Shown here: positions 46,577-56,358 of the stretch, in pieces | How the letters are laid out: each line of letters begins with the position of its first letter | How positions within the stretch are numbered: the stretch's first letter is position 1 | Origin: Albidovulum sediminicola | Lineage (GTDB): Bacteria; Pseudomonadota; Alphaproteobacteria; Rhodobacterales; Rhodobacteraceae | Reading direction: 5' to 3' | NCBI RefSeq assembly: GCF_025751575.1 | Contig: NZ_JAOWLA010000010.1 | Coordinates: forward strand, 1-64,000 | DNA: 64,000 nt | Notes under the pieces: model-generated | Seen by the model: only the letters and a program-made list of their open reading frames with translations | Told to the model about the DNA's origin: nothing | Database searches by the model: none | Program-made: the position numbers and the translations under genes

Positions 46577-47788
46577 ATGACGGACGCCTATATCTACGAC
46601 GCGGCACGAACGCCACGGGGCAAGGGCCGCCCGGACGGCGCCCTGCACGAGGTGACCTCGGTCGCACTCTCCGCCCGGCTCCTGGATGCGCTGCGCGACC
46701 GCAACGGGCTGACGGGGCACGCGGTCGAGGACGTGATCTGGGGCAACGTCACGCAGGTGGGCGAACAGGGCGGCTGTCTGGCGCGCTCGGCCGTGTTGCT
46801 CTCGGGCCTCGACGAAAGCATTCCGGGGCTCTCAATCAACCGCTTCTGCGCCTCGGGGATGGAGGCGGTGAACCTCGCCGCCAACCAGGTCAAGGGTGGC
46901 GCGGGCGCCGCCTATATCGCGGGCGGGGTGGAGATGATGGGCCGCGTGCCCATGGGATCGGACGGGGCGGCCATCGCGGTCGATCCGAGCCTGGCGATGA
47001 AGACCTATTTCGTCCCGCAGGGCATTTCGGCCGACATCATCGCGACCGAGTTCGGGTTTTCGCGCGAAGACGCCGACGCGCTGGCGGTCGAAAGTCAGGC
47101 CCGTGCGGCGCGGGCCTGGGCAGAAGGGCGCTTTGCCCGCTCGATCGTTCCCGTCAGGGACCAGAACGGGCTGACGATCCTCGATCGCGATGAATACATG
47201 CGCCCGGGCACCGACATGGCGGCGCTCGCCAAACTCGACCCGGCCTTCAAGGCGATGGGCGAGGTCATGCCCGGCTTCGACAAGCTCGCGCTGATGAAAT
47301 ATCCCCACCTGGAGCGGATCGAACATATCCACCACGCAGGCAACTCCTCCGGCATCGTCGATGGTGCGGCGGCGGTCCTGATCGGCAACGCGGAGTTCGG
47401 CAAGGCCCACGGGCTAACGCCGCGCGCGCGCATCCGCGCGACCGCCAAGATCGGCACCGACCCCACGATCATGCTGACCGGCCCCGTCCCGGTGACGGAA
47501 AAGATCCTGCGCGAGGCCGGCATGTCGATCGCCGACATTGACCTCTTCGAGGTGAACGAGGCCTTCGCCGCGGTCGTGCTGCGTTTCCTTCAGGCCTTCG
47601 ACGCCGACCCGGCCAGGGTCAATGTCAACGGCGGCGCCATCGCCATGGGTCATCCTCTGGGCGCGACCGGCGCGATCATCATCGGCACGCTGCTGGACGA
47701 GCTTGAGCGGACCGGCAAGGGCACCGGCCTTGCCACGCTTTGCATCGCCTCGGGCATGGGGGCCGCCACCATCATCGAACGGGTCTGA
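46577..47788 (+). CDS. Acetyl-CoA C-acyltransferase (thiolase, FadA-type)
   Basis: This 403-residue thiolase performs the last, chain-cleaving step of beta-oxidation. The nucleophilic Cys91 is in [18 protein letters not shown]. The later His is in [18 protein letters not shown], and the second Cys is in [14 protein letters not shown]. The start [20 protein letters not shown] is typical of degradative thiolases. It lies in the operon between the GST and the cupin genes, with the FadJ-type protein downstream providing the other two steps. Confidence 0.94.
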   Translation: MTDAYIYDAARTPRGKGRPDGALHEVTSVALSARLLDALRDRNGLTGHAVEDVIWGNVTQVGEQGGCLARSAVLLSGLDESIPGLSINRFCASGMEAVNLAANQVKGGAGAAYIAGGVEMMGRVPMGSDGAAIAVDPSLAMKTYFVPQGISADIIATEFGFSREDADALAVESQARAARAWAEGRFARSIVPVRDQNGLTILDRDEYMRPGTDMAALAKLDPAFKAMGEVMPGFDKLALMKYPHLERIEHIHHAGNSSGIVDGAAAVLIGNAEFGKAHGLTPRARIRATAKIGTDPTIMLTGPVPVTEKILREAGMSIADIDLFEVNEAFAAVVLRFLQAFDADPARVNVNGGAIAMGHPLGATGAIIIGTLLDELERTGKGTGLATLCIASGMGAATIIERV

Positions 47789-47818
47789 CCCTTCCGAGGG
47801 CCCCCGAGGGAGAACAGA

Positions 47819-48289
47819 ATGCCGAAGCTCGACCTGAACCGTTGCCCGCTCAAGACCGGGTCCATCTACCCTGAACCCTACGCCTCGATGATGGTGGGGC
47901 GTTCCTCCCTTCGTCTGGGGGAGGCCGGGGGCCTGACGCAGTTTGGCGTCAACCTCGTCACGCTCGAACCCGGCGCCATGTCGAGCCTGCGCCACTGGCA
48001 CCGGAACGAGGACGAATTCGTCATGGTCACAGCGGGCGAATGCGTGCTGATCGACGATGACGGCGAACATCCGATGCTGCCCGGCGACTGCGCCGCCTTC
48101 CCGGCCAACGATGCCAACGGCCATCATTTCGTCAACCGCTCCGACCGGATCGCGCAGTTCCTCGTGGTCGGCACGAAGGCCCGACAGGAGGTCGGGACCT
48201 ATTGCGATGTCGACATGCGGGTCGAGATCGCCGACGGCGTCGCGACGTTCACCTACAAGGACGGCACGCCCTGGGAGGGCCCGCGATGA
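47819..48289 (+). CDS. Cupin domain protein (first of tandem pair)
   Basis: This 156-residue single-cupin protein has motif 1 with the metal histidines and glutamate in [20 protein letters not shown], and motif 2 in [20 protein letters not shown]. The metal site is intact, so it may be an enzyme (isomerase or dioxygenase-like) or a sensor. It is a close paralogue of the next gene. It has no known function in beta-oxidation but is embedded in that operon. The next ATG overlaps its stop (ATGA). Confidence 0.85.
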   Translation: MPKLDLNRCPLKTGSIYPEPYASMMVGRSSLRLGEAGGLTQFGVNLVTLEPGAMSSLRHWHRNEDEFVMVTAGECVLIDDDGEHPMLPGDCAAFPANDANGHHFVNRSDRIAQFLVVGTKARQEVGTYCDVDMRVEIADGVATFTYKDGTPWEGPR

Positions 48290-48735
48290 TCGTGCGCAAG
48301 GGGACGGCACGGTGCGAAACGGCGACCGCGGCGCAGATCGCGCATCTGGGGGACTACACGGCCGAGTTGATCTCCGACACCGGCGGCCTGACGCAGTTCG
48401 GCGCCTTCGTGGAGACGCTTGCGCCAGGCGCCGCCTCCTCCGACCGCCACTGGCACGAGGCGGAGGACGAGTTCCTGCTGGTCCTGTCGGGCGAGGCGAC
48501 GGTCGTGGAGGATGACGGCGCCCACAGGCTTCTTCCCGGCGATGCGGCCTGCTGGCCCGCGGGGGAGGCGAACGGGCACCATGTCCTCAACCGATCCGCC
48601 CGAGCCTGTTCCTATCTGGTCGTCGGCACCCGCGCCCCATCCGACCGCGTGCACTACAGCGACATCGACAAGCTTTACACCCGCGAAAACGGCACCGTGC
48701 GGCGCACCCGCCGCGACGGCAGCCCACTCGACTAA
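48286..48735 (+). CDS. Cupin domain protein (second of tandem pair)
   Basis: This 149-residue cupin has SSDRHWHEAEDEFLLVLSGE with the histidine/glutamate metal set, and LPGDAACWPAGEANGHHVLN as motif 2. SDTGGLTQFGAFVETLAPGA matches the first cupin ([18 protein letters not shown]), showing tandem duplication. The start at 48286 overlaps the stop of the first copy. The frame is open further upstream, but that part lies inside the first cupin gene. It is 11 bases before the FadJ-type gene. Confidence 0.85.
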   Translation: MIVRKGTARCETATAAQIAHLGDYTAELISDTGGLTQFGAFVETLAPGAASSDRHWHEAEDEFLLVLSGEATVVEDDGAHRLLPGDAACWPAGEANGHHVLNRSARACSYLVVGTRAPSDRVHYSDIDKLYTRENGTVRRTRRDGSPLD

Positions 48736-48746
48736 CGGAGGTTCCG

Positions 48747-50948
48747 ATGCCCGAATTCACCGCTGCCCAGGATGCCGACGGCGTCGTGACGATCACCTGG
48801 GATGTTCCGGGAAAGTCGATGAACGTGCTGAGCCTTGAGGGCATGGCCGAGCTTGAGGCGCTGATCGACGCGGCACTGGCGGACCCGGCCGCGCGCGGCG
48901 TGATCCTGACCTCCGGCAAGAAGGACTTCGCCGGGGGCATGGACCTCAACGTCATCGCCAAGATGAAGGAGGATGCCGGCGCCGACCCCGCGCGGGGCCT
49001 TTTCGAGGGGATCATGCGTTTCCACGCGCTGGAACGGAAGATCGAGCTGGCGGGCATGGACCCGAAATCGAAGAAGGGCGGCAAACCCATCGTCGCGGCG
49101 CTTCCCGGCACGGCGCTGGGGATCGGGTTGGAAATTCCGCTCGCCTGCCATCGCATCATCGCGGCGGACAATCCCAAGGCCAAGATCGGCCTGCCGGAGA
49201 TCCTGGTCGGCATCTTCCCCGGCGCGGGCGGCACCACGCGGCTGGTGCGCAAGCTCGGGCCCATGGCGGCCTCACCCTTCCTGCTGGAGGGCAAGCTCTC
49301 GGACCCGCAGCGCGCCAGGTCTGCCGGGATCGTCGACGAGGTCGTCGCCCCCAACCAGCTTCTGGCCCGCGCCAAGGAATGGATACTGGGCGCCACCGAT
49401 GCGGACCTTGTGAAGCCCTGGGACCAGAAGGGCTACAAGATGCCCGGCGGCGCGCCCTATCACCCGGCCGGCTTCATGACCTTCGTCGGGGCGTCCGCCA
49501 TGGTGCTGGGCAAGACCATGGGGGTCTATCCGGCGGCGAAGGCGCTGTTGTCGGCGGTCTACGAAGGCGCGCTGGTGCCCTTTGACGCCGCGCTTCGGAT
49601 CGAGGCGCGCTGGTTCACCAAGGTGCTGATGAACCCCTCGTCCTCCGCCATGATCCGGTCGCTCTTCCTCAACAAGGAGGCCTTGGAGAAGGGCGCGAAC
49701 CGGCCCGCCGTGGCCGACCAGAAGGTGAGCAGGCTGGGCGTTCTGGGCGCCGGCATGATGGGGGCGGGCATCGCCTATGTGGCGGCAAATGCCGGGATCG
49801 AGGTCGTCTTGATCGATGCCACGCAAGAGGCCGCCGACCGCGGCAAGGCGCATTCAGAAGCCATCCTGGACAAGGGAATGAAGCGCGGCAAGGTGACGGC
49901 GGAGAGCAAGGCGAAGGTCCTGGCCCAGATCGCCGCCACCACCGACTACGCCGCGCTTGCGGGCTGCGATCTGGTGGTGGAGGCGGTGTTCGAGGACCCG
50001 GCCGTCAAGGCCGAGGTCACGGCCAAGGCCGAGGCGGCCTTGCCCGAAGGCGCGATCTTCGCCACCAACACCTCGACCCTGCCCATCAGCGGGCTGGCGA
50101 AAGCCTCCAAACGCCCGGAGCAGTTCATCGGCATCCACTTCTTCAGCCCCGTCGACAAGATGATGCTGGTCGAGATCATCAAGGGCCGCGAAACGGGCCA
50201 GGTCGCCGTGGCCAAGGCGCTCGACTTCGTGCGGCAGATCCGCAAGACCCCGATCGTCGTCAACGACGCGCGGTTTTTCTACGCCAACCGCTGCATCATC
50301 CCCTATATCAACGAGGGCATCCGCATGGTGGCCGAGGGCGTGGAACCCGCGCTGATCGAGAATGCCGCAAAGCTTCTGGGCCTGCCGCTGGGGCCGCTGC
50401 AACTGGTGGACGAGACCTCGATCGACCTTGGCGTGAAGATCGCCAAGGCCACCAAGGCGGCGATGGGGGCGGCCTATCCCGACGGCGCGGTTGACGAGGT
50501 GCTGTTCGCGATGGCGGACCGGGGGCGCCTGGGCCGCAAGGCTGCCGCGGGGTTCTACGCCTATGACGCGGGCGGCAAGCGCAGCGGGCTCTGGGACGGG
50601 CTGGCGGGTCTGTGGCCGGTGTCCCCGGATCAACCCGAACTGACCGAGGTGCAGCACCGGATTCTTTTAGTTCAGGTGCTTGAGGCCGTGCGGGCGCTGG
50701 AAGAGGGCGTTCTGACCGACATCCGCGAAGGCGATGTGGGTGCGATCCTCGGCTGGGGCTTCTGCCCCTGGTCGGGCGGCCCGTTCTCCTGGCTGGACAT
50801 GATCGGGGCGGCGCGTGCCGTCGAGATATGCGAGGGGCTGGAGGCCGCGCATGGCGCGCGCTTCCGCGCGCCCGGCCTGCTCCGCGACATGGCCGAGAGG
50901 GGCGAGAGCTTCTATGCCCGCTTCGCGCCGGGGGCCCAAGCCGCCTGA
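48747..50948 (+). CDS. Beta-oxidation multienzyme (enoyl-CoA hydratase/3-hydroxyacyl-CoA dehydrogenase)
   Basis: This 733-residue FadJ/FadB-type protein has an N-terminal crotonase domain (about 1-190, GVILTSGKKDFAGGMDLNVI, then LPGTALGIGLEIPLACHRII). From about 330 follow the NAD-binding domain (GVLGAGMMGAGIAYVAANAG) and the 3-hydroxyacyl-CoA dehydrogenase C-terminal domains (HFFSPVDKMMLVEIIKG, NDARFFYANRCIIPYINEG). It carries out hydration and oxidation of enoyl-CoA. It is the last gene of the operon, and the thiolase needed for the complex is three genes upstream. Repeat copy D follows its stop. Confidence 0.94.
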   Translation: MPEFTAAQDADGVVTITWDVPGKSMNVLSLEGMAELEALIDAALADPAARGVILTSGKKDFAGGMDLNVIAKMKEDAGADPARGLFEGIMRFHALERKIELAGMDPKSKKGGKPIVAALPGTALGIGLEIPLACHRIIAADNPKAKIGLPEILVGIFPGAGGTTRLVRKLGPMAASPFLLEGKLSDPQRARSAGIVDEVVAPNQLLARAKEWILGATDADLVKPWDQKGYKMPGGAPYHPAGFMTFVGASAMVLGKTMGVYPAAKALLSAVYEGALVPFDAALRIEARWFTKVLMNPSSSAMIRSLFLNKEALEKGANRPAVADQKVSRLGVLGAGMMGAGIAYVAANAGIEVVLIDATQEAADRGKAHSEAILDKGMKRGKVTAESKAKVLAQIAATTDYAALAGCDLVVEAVFEDPAVKAEVTAKAEAALPEGAIFATNTSTLPISGLAKASKRPEQFIGIHFFSPVDKMMLVEIIKGRETGQVAVAKALDFVRQIRKTPIVVNDARFFYANRCIIPYINEGIRMVAEGVEPALIENAAKLLGLPLGPLQLVDETSIDLGVKIAKATKAAMGAAYPDGAVDEVLFAMADRGRLGRKAAAGFYAYDAGGKRSGLWDGLAGLWPVSPDQPELTEVQHRILLVQVLEAVRALEEGVLTDIREGDVGAILGWGFCPWSGGPFSWLDMIGAARAVEICEGLEAAHGARFRAPGLLRDMAERGESFYARFAPGAQAA

Positions 50949-50965
50949 ACGCGCGCTTTGCGGCG

Positions 50966-51027
50966 AGGCCGGGGGGCTTCGCGCCCCCCCGGATCCCCTG
51001 CGGGGTATTTCCGCAATGAAGAAGGGG
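50966..51027 (+). repeat. Double-hairpin intergenic repeat, copy D
   Basis: CCGGGGGGC...GCGCCCCCCCGG forms the first hairpin, CCCCTGCGGGG the second, then TATTTCCGCAATGAAGAAGG. It fills the space between the convergent FadJ-type and DMT genes and touches the DMT stop. Stem sequences differ from copies A and B but pair equally well. Confidence 0.75.
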
Positions 51028-51951
51028 TTACCGGCCGCGTAGCGCGATGATCAGACCCGCGAGGAAGATCAGGACCATGCCTGCCATCGCCCGTGCCGAC
51101 AAGAGCTCGCCCCAGATGATCCAGGTCCAGAGGGCCGAGGCGGGCAGGATGACATATTCGAAGACCGCGACGCGGCTCGCCTCTGCCATCTGGTAGGCCT
51201 TGACCATCATGGCCACGCCCAGAAGCGAGCCCCCGGCCTGGATGAACGTCCATATCAGGAACGATGCCGTCGGCCAGACCGCACCGCGCAGGATGAAGCC
51301 CTCGGTGCCTGCGGGGACCTCGGGTTGCCAGACGGCAAGGACGAGAAGGCCGAGTACGCCATAGCATCCCAGCGCGGCGAAGAAACCCGCCACCATCGTT
51401 TCGGCGCTTTCCTTCGCGCACCACTGGCGCGTGGCGATGTTGCCCAGCGCATAGAGCGCACCAGCCGCCACCGGCAGGACGGTGGCCGGGCCGATCGCCA
51501 CGTCCCCGCCCGGTCCGAGAACCATCATCACCCCCAGGAACCCGACCGCGACGGCAAGGATGCGGAAAGGTCCGATATGGATGCCGAAGGCAAGCCGCGA
51601 AATGAGCAGGACGAAGATCGGCGCGGTAAAGAGCCCCGCCGCGACGACCGCGACGGGCAGGAAGGCCAGGCAACCGAAGTAGACGACCATGGCCGAGCCG
51701 TGAACGAGGCTGCGAAACCCGACCGCGCGCCAGTTCCGCGGCCTGAGCCTCAGCCGCAAAGGCACCGCCGCGAGCCCGAGAAGCGCGAAGGCCATCACCG
51801 TGCGCATGACGTGAAACTGCCATAGCCCGCCATCCGCCGCGATATGCTGGACGAAGTTGTCGGTGAAGCCGATCAGCAGCGCATAGACGAGGATTGCGCC
51901 CGCCGCCGCAAGTGTCCGGTTCGCAGGCGCGGTGCCCGCCAATGTCGTCAT
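51028..51951 (-). CDS. DMT superfamily (EamA) transporter
   Basis: This 307-residue protein has ten predicted membrane spans in two EamA repeats: the first holds FHVMRTVMAFALLGLAAVPL, and the second has TASFLIWTFIQAGGSLLGVA with YVILPASALWTWIIWGELLS. Such proteins move small metabolites such as amino acids or drugs, and the substrate is unknown. The start at 51951 gives MTTLAGTAPANRTLAAAGAI. It is divergent from the acyl-CoA synthetase gene. Confidence 0.9.
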   Translation of the reverse strand: MTTLAGTAPANRTLAAAGAILVYALLIGFTDNFVQHIAADGGLWQFHVMRTVMAFALLGLAAVPLRLRLRPRNWRAVGFRSLVHGSAMVVYFGCLAFLPVAVVAAGLFTAPIFVLLISRLAFGIHIGPFRILAVAVGFLGVMMVLGPGGDVAIGPATVLPVAAGALYALGNIATRQWCAKESAETMVAGFFAALGCYGVLGLLVLAVWQPEVPAGTEGFILRGAVWPTASFLIWTFIQAGGSLLGVAMMVKAYQMAEASRVAVFEYVILPASALWTWIIWGELLSARAMAGMVLIFLAGLIIALRGR

Positions 51952-52045
51952 GTTCAGATCCAGTGTCGTTTTCCACTTCCCTTGAACCGCGCCAACCCCC
52001 CATATTCGCGCCTGATTGCGACATTAACGGTCGGGGAGGAGTGCC

Positions 52046-53671
52046 ATGGGCTGGCTTGCAGATGAAACGGGTCTCGACAAGACCCCCGCGAATTTCGTGG
52101 CGATGACGCCGCTGTCCTTCCTGGCGCGGGCGGCCGATGTCCACGCGGAACAGACGGCGGTCGTCTACAAGGGAACGCGCCGCAGCTATGCGCAGTATCA
52201 TGCCCGGGTCAGCCGGCTGGCCTCGGCGCTGACACGCGCGGGCGTCGTGTCGGGCGACGTGGTGGCGACGCTTCTGCCCAACATCCCCGCCCAGGCCGAG
52301 GCGCATTTCGGGGTTCCCGCCACCGGCGCGATCCTGAACACGATCAACACGCGCCTCGATGCCGACACGGTGGGCTACATCTTCGATCACGGCGGGGCGA
52401 AGGTGGTGCTGGCCGATACCGCGCTGCTGCCGCTGGTTGCCGACGCTATCGCGCTGATGCAGGGCCCCGCCCCCATGATCATTGAGGTCGCGGACCGCGA
52501 GGCGGGTTACCAGCCCTCGGGTGCGCATCTGGAATACGAGGATTTCCTGGCCACGGGCGACCCCCACGCCCCTTGGCACATGCCGCGCGACGAGTGGGAG
52601 AGCCTTGCGCTCAACTACACCTCCGGCACGACAGGGCGGCCGAAGGGTGTCGTCTACCACCACCGGGGTGCCTATCTGCTGGCGATGGGAACGGCGGTCA
52701 CCTGGGCCGTGGGGATTAGGCCCGTCTACCTCACGATCGTGCCGCTCTTCCATTGCAACGGCTGGTGCCACACCTGGATGATGCCGGCGGTGGGCGGCAC
52801 TGTGGTCTGCTGCCGCGACATCACCGCCAAAAACATCTACGACGCCATCGCGGACGAGGGCGTGACCCACATGGGCGGCGCGCCCATCGTCCTGAACTCG
52901 ATCATCAACGCGAAGCCCGGCGACCGGCGCGACTTCGACCACATTGTCGAGGTCTACACCGCCGGCGCCCCCCCGCCCGCCGCGACGCTGGCCGCGATCG
53001 AGCCCCTGGGCTTCAACGTCACGCAGGTCTACGGGCTGACCGAAACCTACGGCCATGTCACCGAATGCCTGTGGCACGCGCGCTGGGATGACCTGCCGCA
53101 GGAGGAACGTGCCGCGATCAAGGCGCGCACCGGCGTCCTCATGCCGTTCATGGAGGATATCTCGGTCCATGACGAACAGGGCAACCCCGTGCCCCGCGAC
53201 GGCGCCACCGTGGGCGAAATCGCGATCCGGGGCAATTCGGTGATGAAGGGTTACTACCGGAACCCAAAGGCCACCGAGGAGGCGTTCAAGGGCGGGTTCT
53301 TCCGGTCGGGCGACATCGCCTTCCAGCATCCGGACGGCTATATCAAGATCACCGACCGGGCGAAGGACATCATCATCTCCGGCGGGGAAAACGTCTCTTC
53401 GGTCGAGGTGGAAGGCGCGCTGATGCACCACCCGGCGGTGTCCCTCTGTGCGGTCGTGGCCAAGCCCGACGACAAATGGGGCGAGGTGCCCTGCGCCTTC
53501 GTCGAGTTGAAAGAGGGGGCGGAGGCCGATGAGGCCGAGTTGATCACCTTCGCCCGGTCGCGGCTGGCCGGGTTCAAGACGCCCAAGTTCGTTGTCTTCT
53601 GCGAGCTCCCCAAGACCTCGACCGGGAAGGTGCAGAAGTTCGAGCTTCGGGTCCGCGCGAAAGCGATGTGA
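52046..53671 (+). CDS. Acyl-CoA synthetase (AMP-forming), DmdB-like
   Basis: This 541-residue adenylate-forming ligase activates a carboxylic acid to its CoA ester. The P-loop is YTSGTTGRPKGVVYHH at about 189-204, A5 is VYGLTETYGHVTECLWH, and the A8 hinge is KDIIISGGENVSSVEVEGAL. The catalytic lysine is in LPKTSTGKVQKFELR. FHCNGWCHTW is typical of the group that includes medium-chain ligases and DmdB, the methylmercaptopropionate-CoA ligase of DMSP demethylation. Which acid it uses cannot be told. It lies near a beta-oxidation operon and is convergent with the phosphate transporter gene. Confidence 0.9.
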   Translation: MGWLADETGLDKTPANFVAMTPLSFLARAADVHAEQTAVVYKGTRRSYAQYHARVSRLASALTRAGVVSGDVVATLLPNIPAQAEAHFGVPATGAILNTINTRLDADTVGYIFDHGGAKVVLADTALLPLVADAIALMQGPAPMIIEVADREAGYQPSGAHLEYEDFLATGDPHAPWHMPRDEWESLALNYTSGTTGRPKGVVYHHRGAYLLAMGTAVTWAVGIRPVYLTIVPLFHCNGWCHTWMMPAVGGTVVCCRDITAKNIYDAIADEGVTHMGGAPIVLNSIINAKPGDRRDFDHIVEVYTAGAPPPAATLAAIEPLGFNVTQVYGLTETYGHVTECLWHARWDDLPQEERAAIKARTGVLMPFMEDISVHDEQGNPVPRDGATVGEIAIRGNSVMKGYYRNPKATEEAFKGGFFRSGDIAFQHPDGYIKITDRAKDIIISGGENVSSVEVEGALMHHPAVSLCAVVAKPDDKWGEVPCAFVELKEGAEADEAELITFARSRLAGFKTPKFVVFCELPKTSTGKVQKFELRVRAKAM

Positions 53672-53677
53672 GGGGGC

Positions 53678-53691
53678 GGGGCCTCGGCCCC
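53678..53691. terminator. Possible bidirectional hairpin between convergent genes
   Basis: GGGGCCTCGGCCCC can fold into a five- to six-pair hairpin. It lies between the acyl-CoA synthetase stop and the Pit gene stop, without a T run on either side. Confidence 0.3.
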
Positions 53692-55175
53692 TACCCTGCC
53701 AAGGCGCGAATACCGTAGAAGAGCGCCGCCGACATAAGCGCCGCCGCCGGCACAGTGATCACCCAGGCGGCGATGATCGTCATGAAATGCGCACGCCGCA
53801 CCAGCTTGCGGCGGCCGCGCTCTTCCGCCCCCAGGACCGGGCGTTCGGGGCTGGCGATGCGGTTCAGTTTCAGCCGCCGCTCCGCGTCCCATTCGCGGAA
53901 GAAGCCTACGCCGAAGACCGCGCCCACGGCGATATGCGTCGAACTGACCGGCAGGCCAAGCCAGCTGGCCACGATCACCGTCACCGCCGCCGAAAGCGCC
54001 ACGCAGTAGGCCCGCATGGGGTTGAGCTTTGTGATCTGGCTGCCGACCATGCGGATCAGCTTCGGCCCGAAGAGGAACAGCCCGAAGGAGATCCCCAGGG
54101 CACCGATCACCATGACCCAGTGCGGGATGCTGACGTTGCCGCCGATCTCTCCGCTGCCGGAGGCCTGGACGATCGCGGCCAGCGGCCCCACGGCGTTTGC
54201 AACGTCGTTGGCGCCGTGCGCGAAGCTCAAGAGCGCCGCAGAGACGACCAGCGGGATGCCGAACAGGACCTTCAGCGACTTGTTGCGGTTTTCCAGGCCC
54301 CGGGACTGGCGGCGGATGACCGGGATCATCACCGCCCAGGTCGCAATGCCGCCAACAAGGCCGATCAGCAGCGCCATCTGGAAGGAAATCTTGACCAGAT
54401 GCTTGAGCCCCTTGAGCGACAGGTAGGCCGCGAAGGCCCCCGCCATAATGCCCACAAGCACCGGCACCCAGACCCGCGCGGCGGCGATCTTGTCCTGCCG
54501 GTAGATCACGCGCGCCTTGATGAACCAGAGGAACCCGGCCGCGATCAGCCCGCCCAGCATCGGCGAGATTACCCAACTCGCCGCGATGGTGCCCATCGTC
54601 GCCCAGTTCACCGCGCCGAACCCGGCCGAGGCGATCCCCGCCCCCATGACGCCGCCGACGACCGAGTGCGTGGTCGACACCGGTGCGCCGATCCAGGTCG
54701 CGAGGTTCACCCAAAGCGCCGAAGACAGCAGCGCCGCCATCATCGCCCAAACGAAGACGGCCGAGGTCTCGATGCTTTCGGGCGCGACAATCCCCTTGGA
54801 GATCGTCTTGACCACATCGCCGCCCGCGATCAGCGCCCCCGCGCTTTCGAAGATCGCGGCGATGACGATCGCGCCCCCCATGGTCAGCGCATTGGCGCCA
54901 ACGGCCGGCCCCATGTTGTTGGCGACATCGTTCGCCCCGATGTTCAGCGCCATGTAGGCGCCGAAGACCGCCGCGATCACCACGACCATGGTGTTGCTGG
55001 TCTGCCCGAAGAAAAGTGCCGCCGCCAGCCCGGCCAGGGCGATGAACACAAGCGCGATGCCCGGCCCGACCATCGGCCGCGCGACATAGGCCGTCGCCGT
55101 TTCCAGGTTGGACAGGCGGCCGAGGTCGCGATCCAGTGTCTCTAGGTGGCGGGCTTCGAAATCGTTCTGGGCCAT
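53691..55175 (-). CDS. Inorganic phosphate transporter, PiT family
   Basis: This 494-residue membrane protein is of the Pit family (metal-phosphate/H+ symport). Two PiT signature regions are visible: AYMALNIGANDVANNMGPAV in the first half and LLSFAHGANDVANAVGPLAA in the second. There are about eleven spans. WIGAPVSTTHSVVGGVMGAG and WLGLPVSSTHIAVGAVFGVG are repeated loops. The long soluble N-terminus and central linker are usual for alphaproteobacterial members. No PhoU-like partner is adjacent. It is divergent from the membrane protein at 55333. Confidence 0.93.
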   Translation of the reverse strand: MAQNDFEARHLETLDRDLGRLSNLETATAYVARPMVGPGIALVFIALAGLAAALFFGQTSNTMVVVIAAVFGAYMALNIGANDVANNMGPAVGANALTMGGAIVIAAIFESAGALIAGGDVVKTISKGIVAPESIETSAVFVWAMMAALLSSALWVNLATWIGAPVSTTHSVVGGVMGAGIASAGFGAVNWATMGTIAASWVISPMLGGLIAAGFLWFIKARVIYRQDKIAAARVWVPVLVGIMAGAFAAYLSLKGLKHLVKISFQMALLIGLVGGIATWAVMIPVIRRQSRGLENRNKSLKVLFGIPLVVSAALLSFAHGANDVANAVGPLAAIVQASGSGEIGGNVSIPHWVMVIGALGISFGLFLFGPKLIRMVGSQITKLNPMRAYCVALSAAVTVIVASWLGLPVSSTHIAVGAVFGVGFFREWDAERRLKLNRIASPERPVLGAEERGRRKLVRRAHFMTIIAAWVITVPAAALMSAALFYGIRALAG

Positions 55176-55332
55176 GGCGGTCTCCGCGGATTGGGCCGCT
55201 GCTGGTTAGGCGGCTTCGAAGCGCAAATCAACCGCGACCTTGCGGGCCAAGGCGAACGGGCTTGCGATTGTTCCCGAAACCGCAATGGTCTATCCTCACT
55301 TCAAACGAGGCAAGAGCAGGCCCGCCCCGCCC

Positions 55333-56355
55333 ATGACGGCGCTACCCGAATATCAGCGGCTGGAATCGACCGGCCTTTGGCGTTCCGCGCCCGAGGGGCA
55401 GCGCCGCGAGGTTCTGGTCGTGTTCGGCGATGCGACGCTCGTCATCTCGGACACGCGCACGATGAGCGCACTTGCGCATTGGTCCCTGCCCGCGATCGTG
55501 CGCCTGAACCCCGGCAAGCGGCCAGCGCTTTACGCCCCCGGCGCTGATGCTGGCGAAGAGCTGGAGATCGGGGACGACACCATGATCGCCGCGATTGGCA
55601 AGGTGCATCGCCTGATCGAGGCACGGCGCCCCCATCCGGGACGGCTGCGCCAGGGGCTTCTGGCCGCCTTCGTCGCGGTTCTGCTGGCGCTTCTGCTGTT
55701 CTGGCTGCCGGGCGCGCTGGTCGCCCATACCGCCAAGATCCTTCCAGCCGCCAAGCGTGACGACATCGGATCGCGGGTGCTGGCCGACCTTGGCCGGCTG
55801 ACGGGCGCGCCCTGTTCCACGCCCGAGGGCGAGGCGGCACTGGCGCGGCTCGCGACGCGGGTTCTGGGTGCCGGACGCGGTGCGCTCCTGGTGCTGCCAA
55901 CCGGGCTCGATGCGCCGCGATCGCTGCCGGGCGGTCGCATTGTTCTTCCCCGGACCTTCGCCGAATCCGACGCCCCGCCCGAGGTGCTGGCGGGCCATCT
56001 TCTGGCCGCGCGGCTGCGCGCCGATCAGGCCGACCCGGTGCGTGAGTTGCTTGACTGGGCGGGCCTTGCAACCGCATTGCGGCTCCTGACCACGGGGGAG
56101 CTGTCGGATGGCGCGGTCCATGGGTATGCCGAAACCTTCCTGACCGCCCCGCTTGCCCCCGTTCGGGCCGAGGCGCTGGTCGGCGCCTTTGCCGAGGCGG
56201 GCGTTCCCTCCACCCCCTACGCCTACGCGATCGACCCCAGCGGCGAGGCGACGCTGGCCCTGATCGAGGCTGACCCCTTCCGCAGCGGCGCCGCCACGGA
56301 GCCTGTGCTGAGCGACGGCGACTGGGTGGCGATCCAGGGGATCTGCTCGGGCTGA
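55333..56355 (+). CDS. Membrane protein with degenerate M48-like domain
   Basis: This 340-residue protein has a soluble N-terminal part (1-105), one membrane span (about 108-128) and a C-terminal domain. The latter reads like an M48 (Oma1/HtpX) peptidase: SLPGGRIVLPR at 197-207 and APPEVLAGHLLAARL at 215-228, followed by LATALRLLTTGELSDG. In M48 the second stretch would hold HExxH; here only His222 remains and no Glu/His pair is present, so a zinc site is unlikely. I infer a pseudo-peptidase. The start at 55333 is chosen because upstream codons are unlike the rest; an ATG at 55240 is possible. It is convergent with the SPOR gene. Confidence 0.6.
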   Translation: MTALPEYQRLESTGLWRSAPEGQRREVLVVFGDATLVISDTRTMSALAHWSLPAIVRLNPGKRPALYAPGADAGEELEIGDDTMIAAIGKVHRLIEARRPHPGRLRQGLLAAFVAVLLALLLFWLPGALVAHTAKILPAAKRDDIGSRVLADLGRLTGAPCSTPEGEAALARLATRVLGAGRGALLVLPTGLDAPRSLPGGRIVLPRTFAESDAPPEVLAGHLLAARLRADQADPVRELLDWAGLATALRLLTTGELSDGAVHGYAETFLTAPLAPVRAEALVGAFAEAGVPSTPYAYAIDPSGEATLALIEADPFRSGAATEPVLSDGDWVAIQGICSG

Positions 56356-56358
56356 GGA

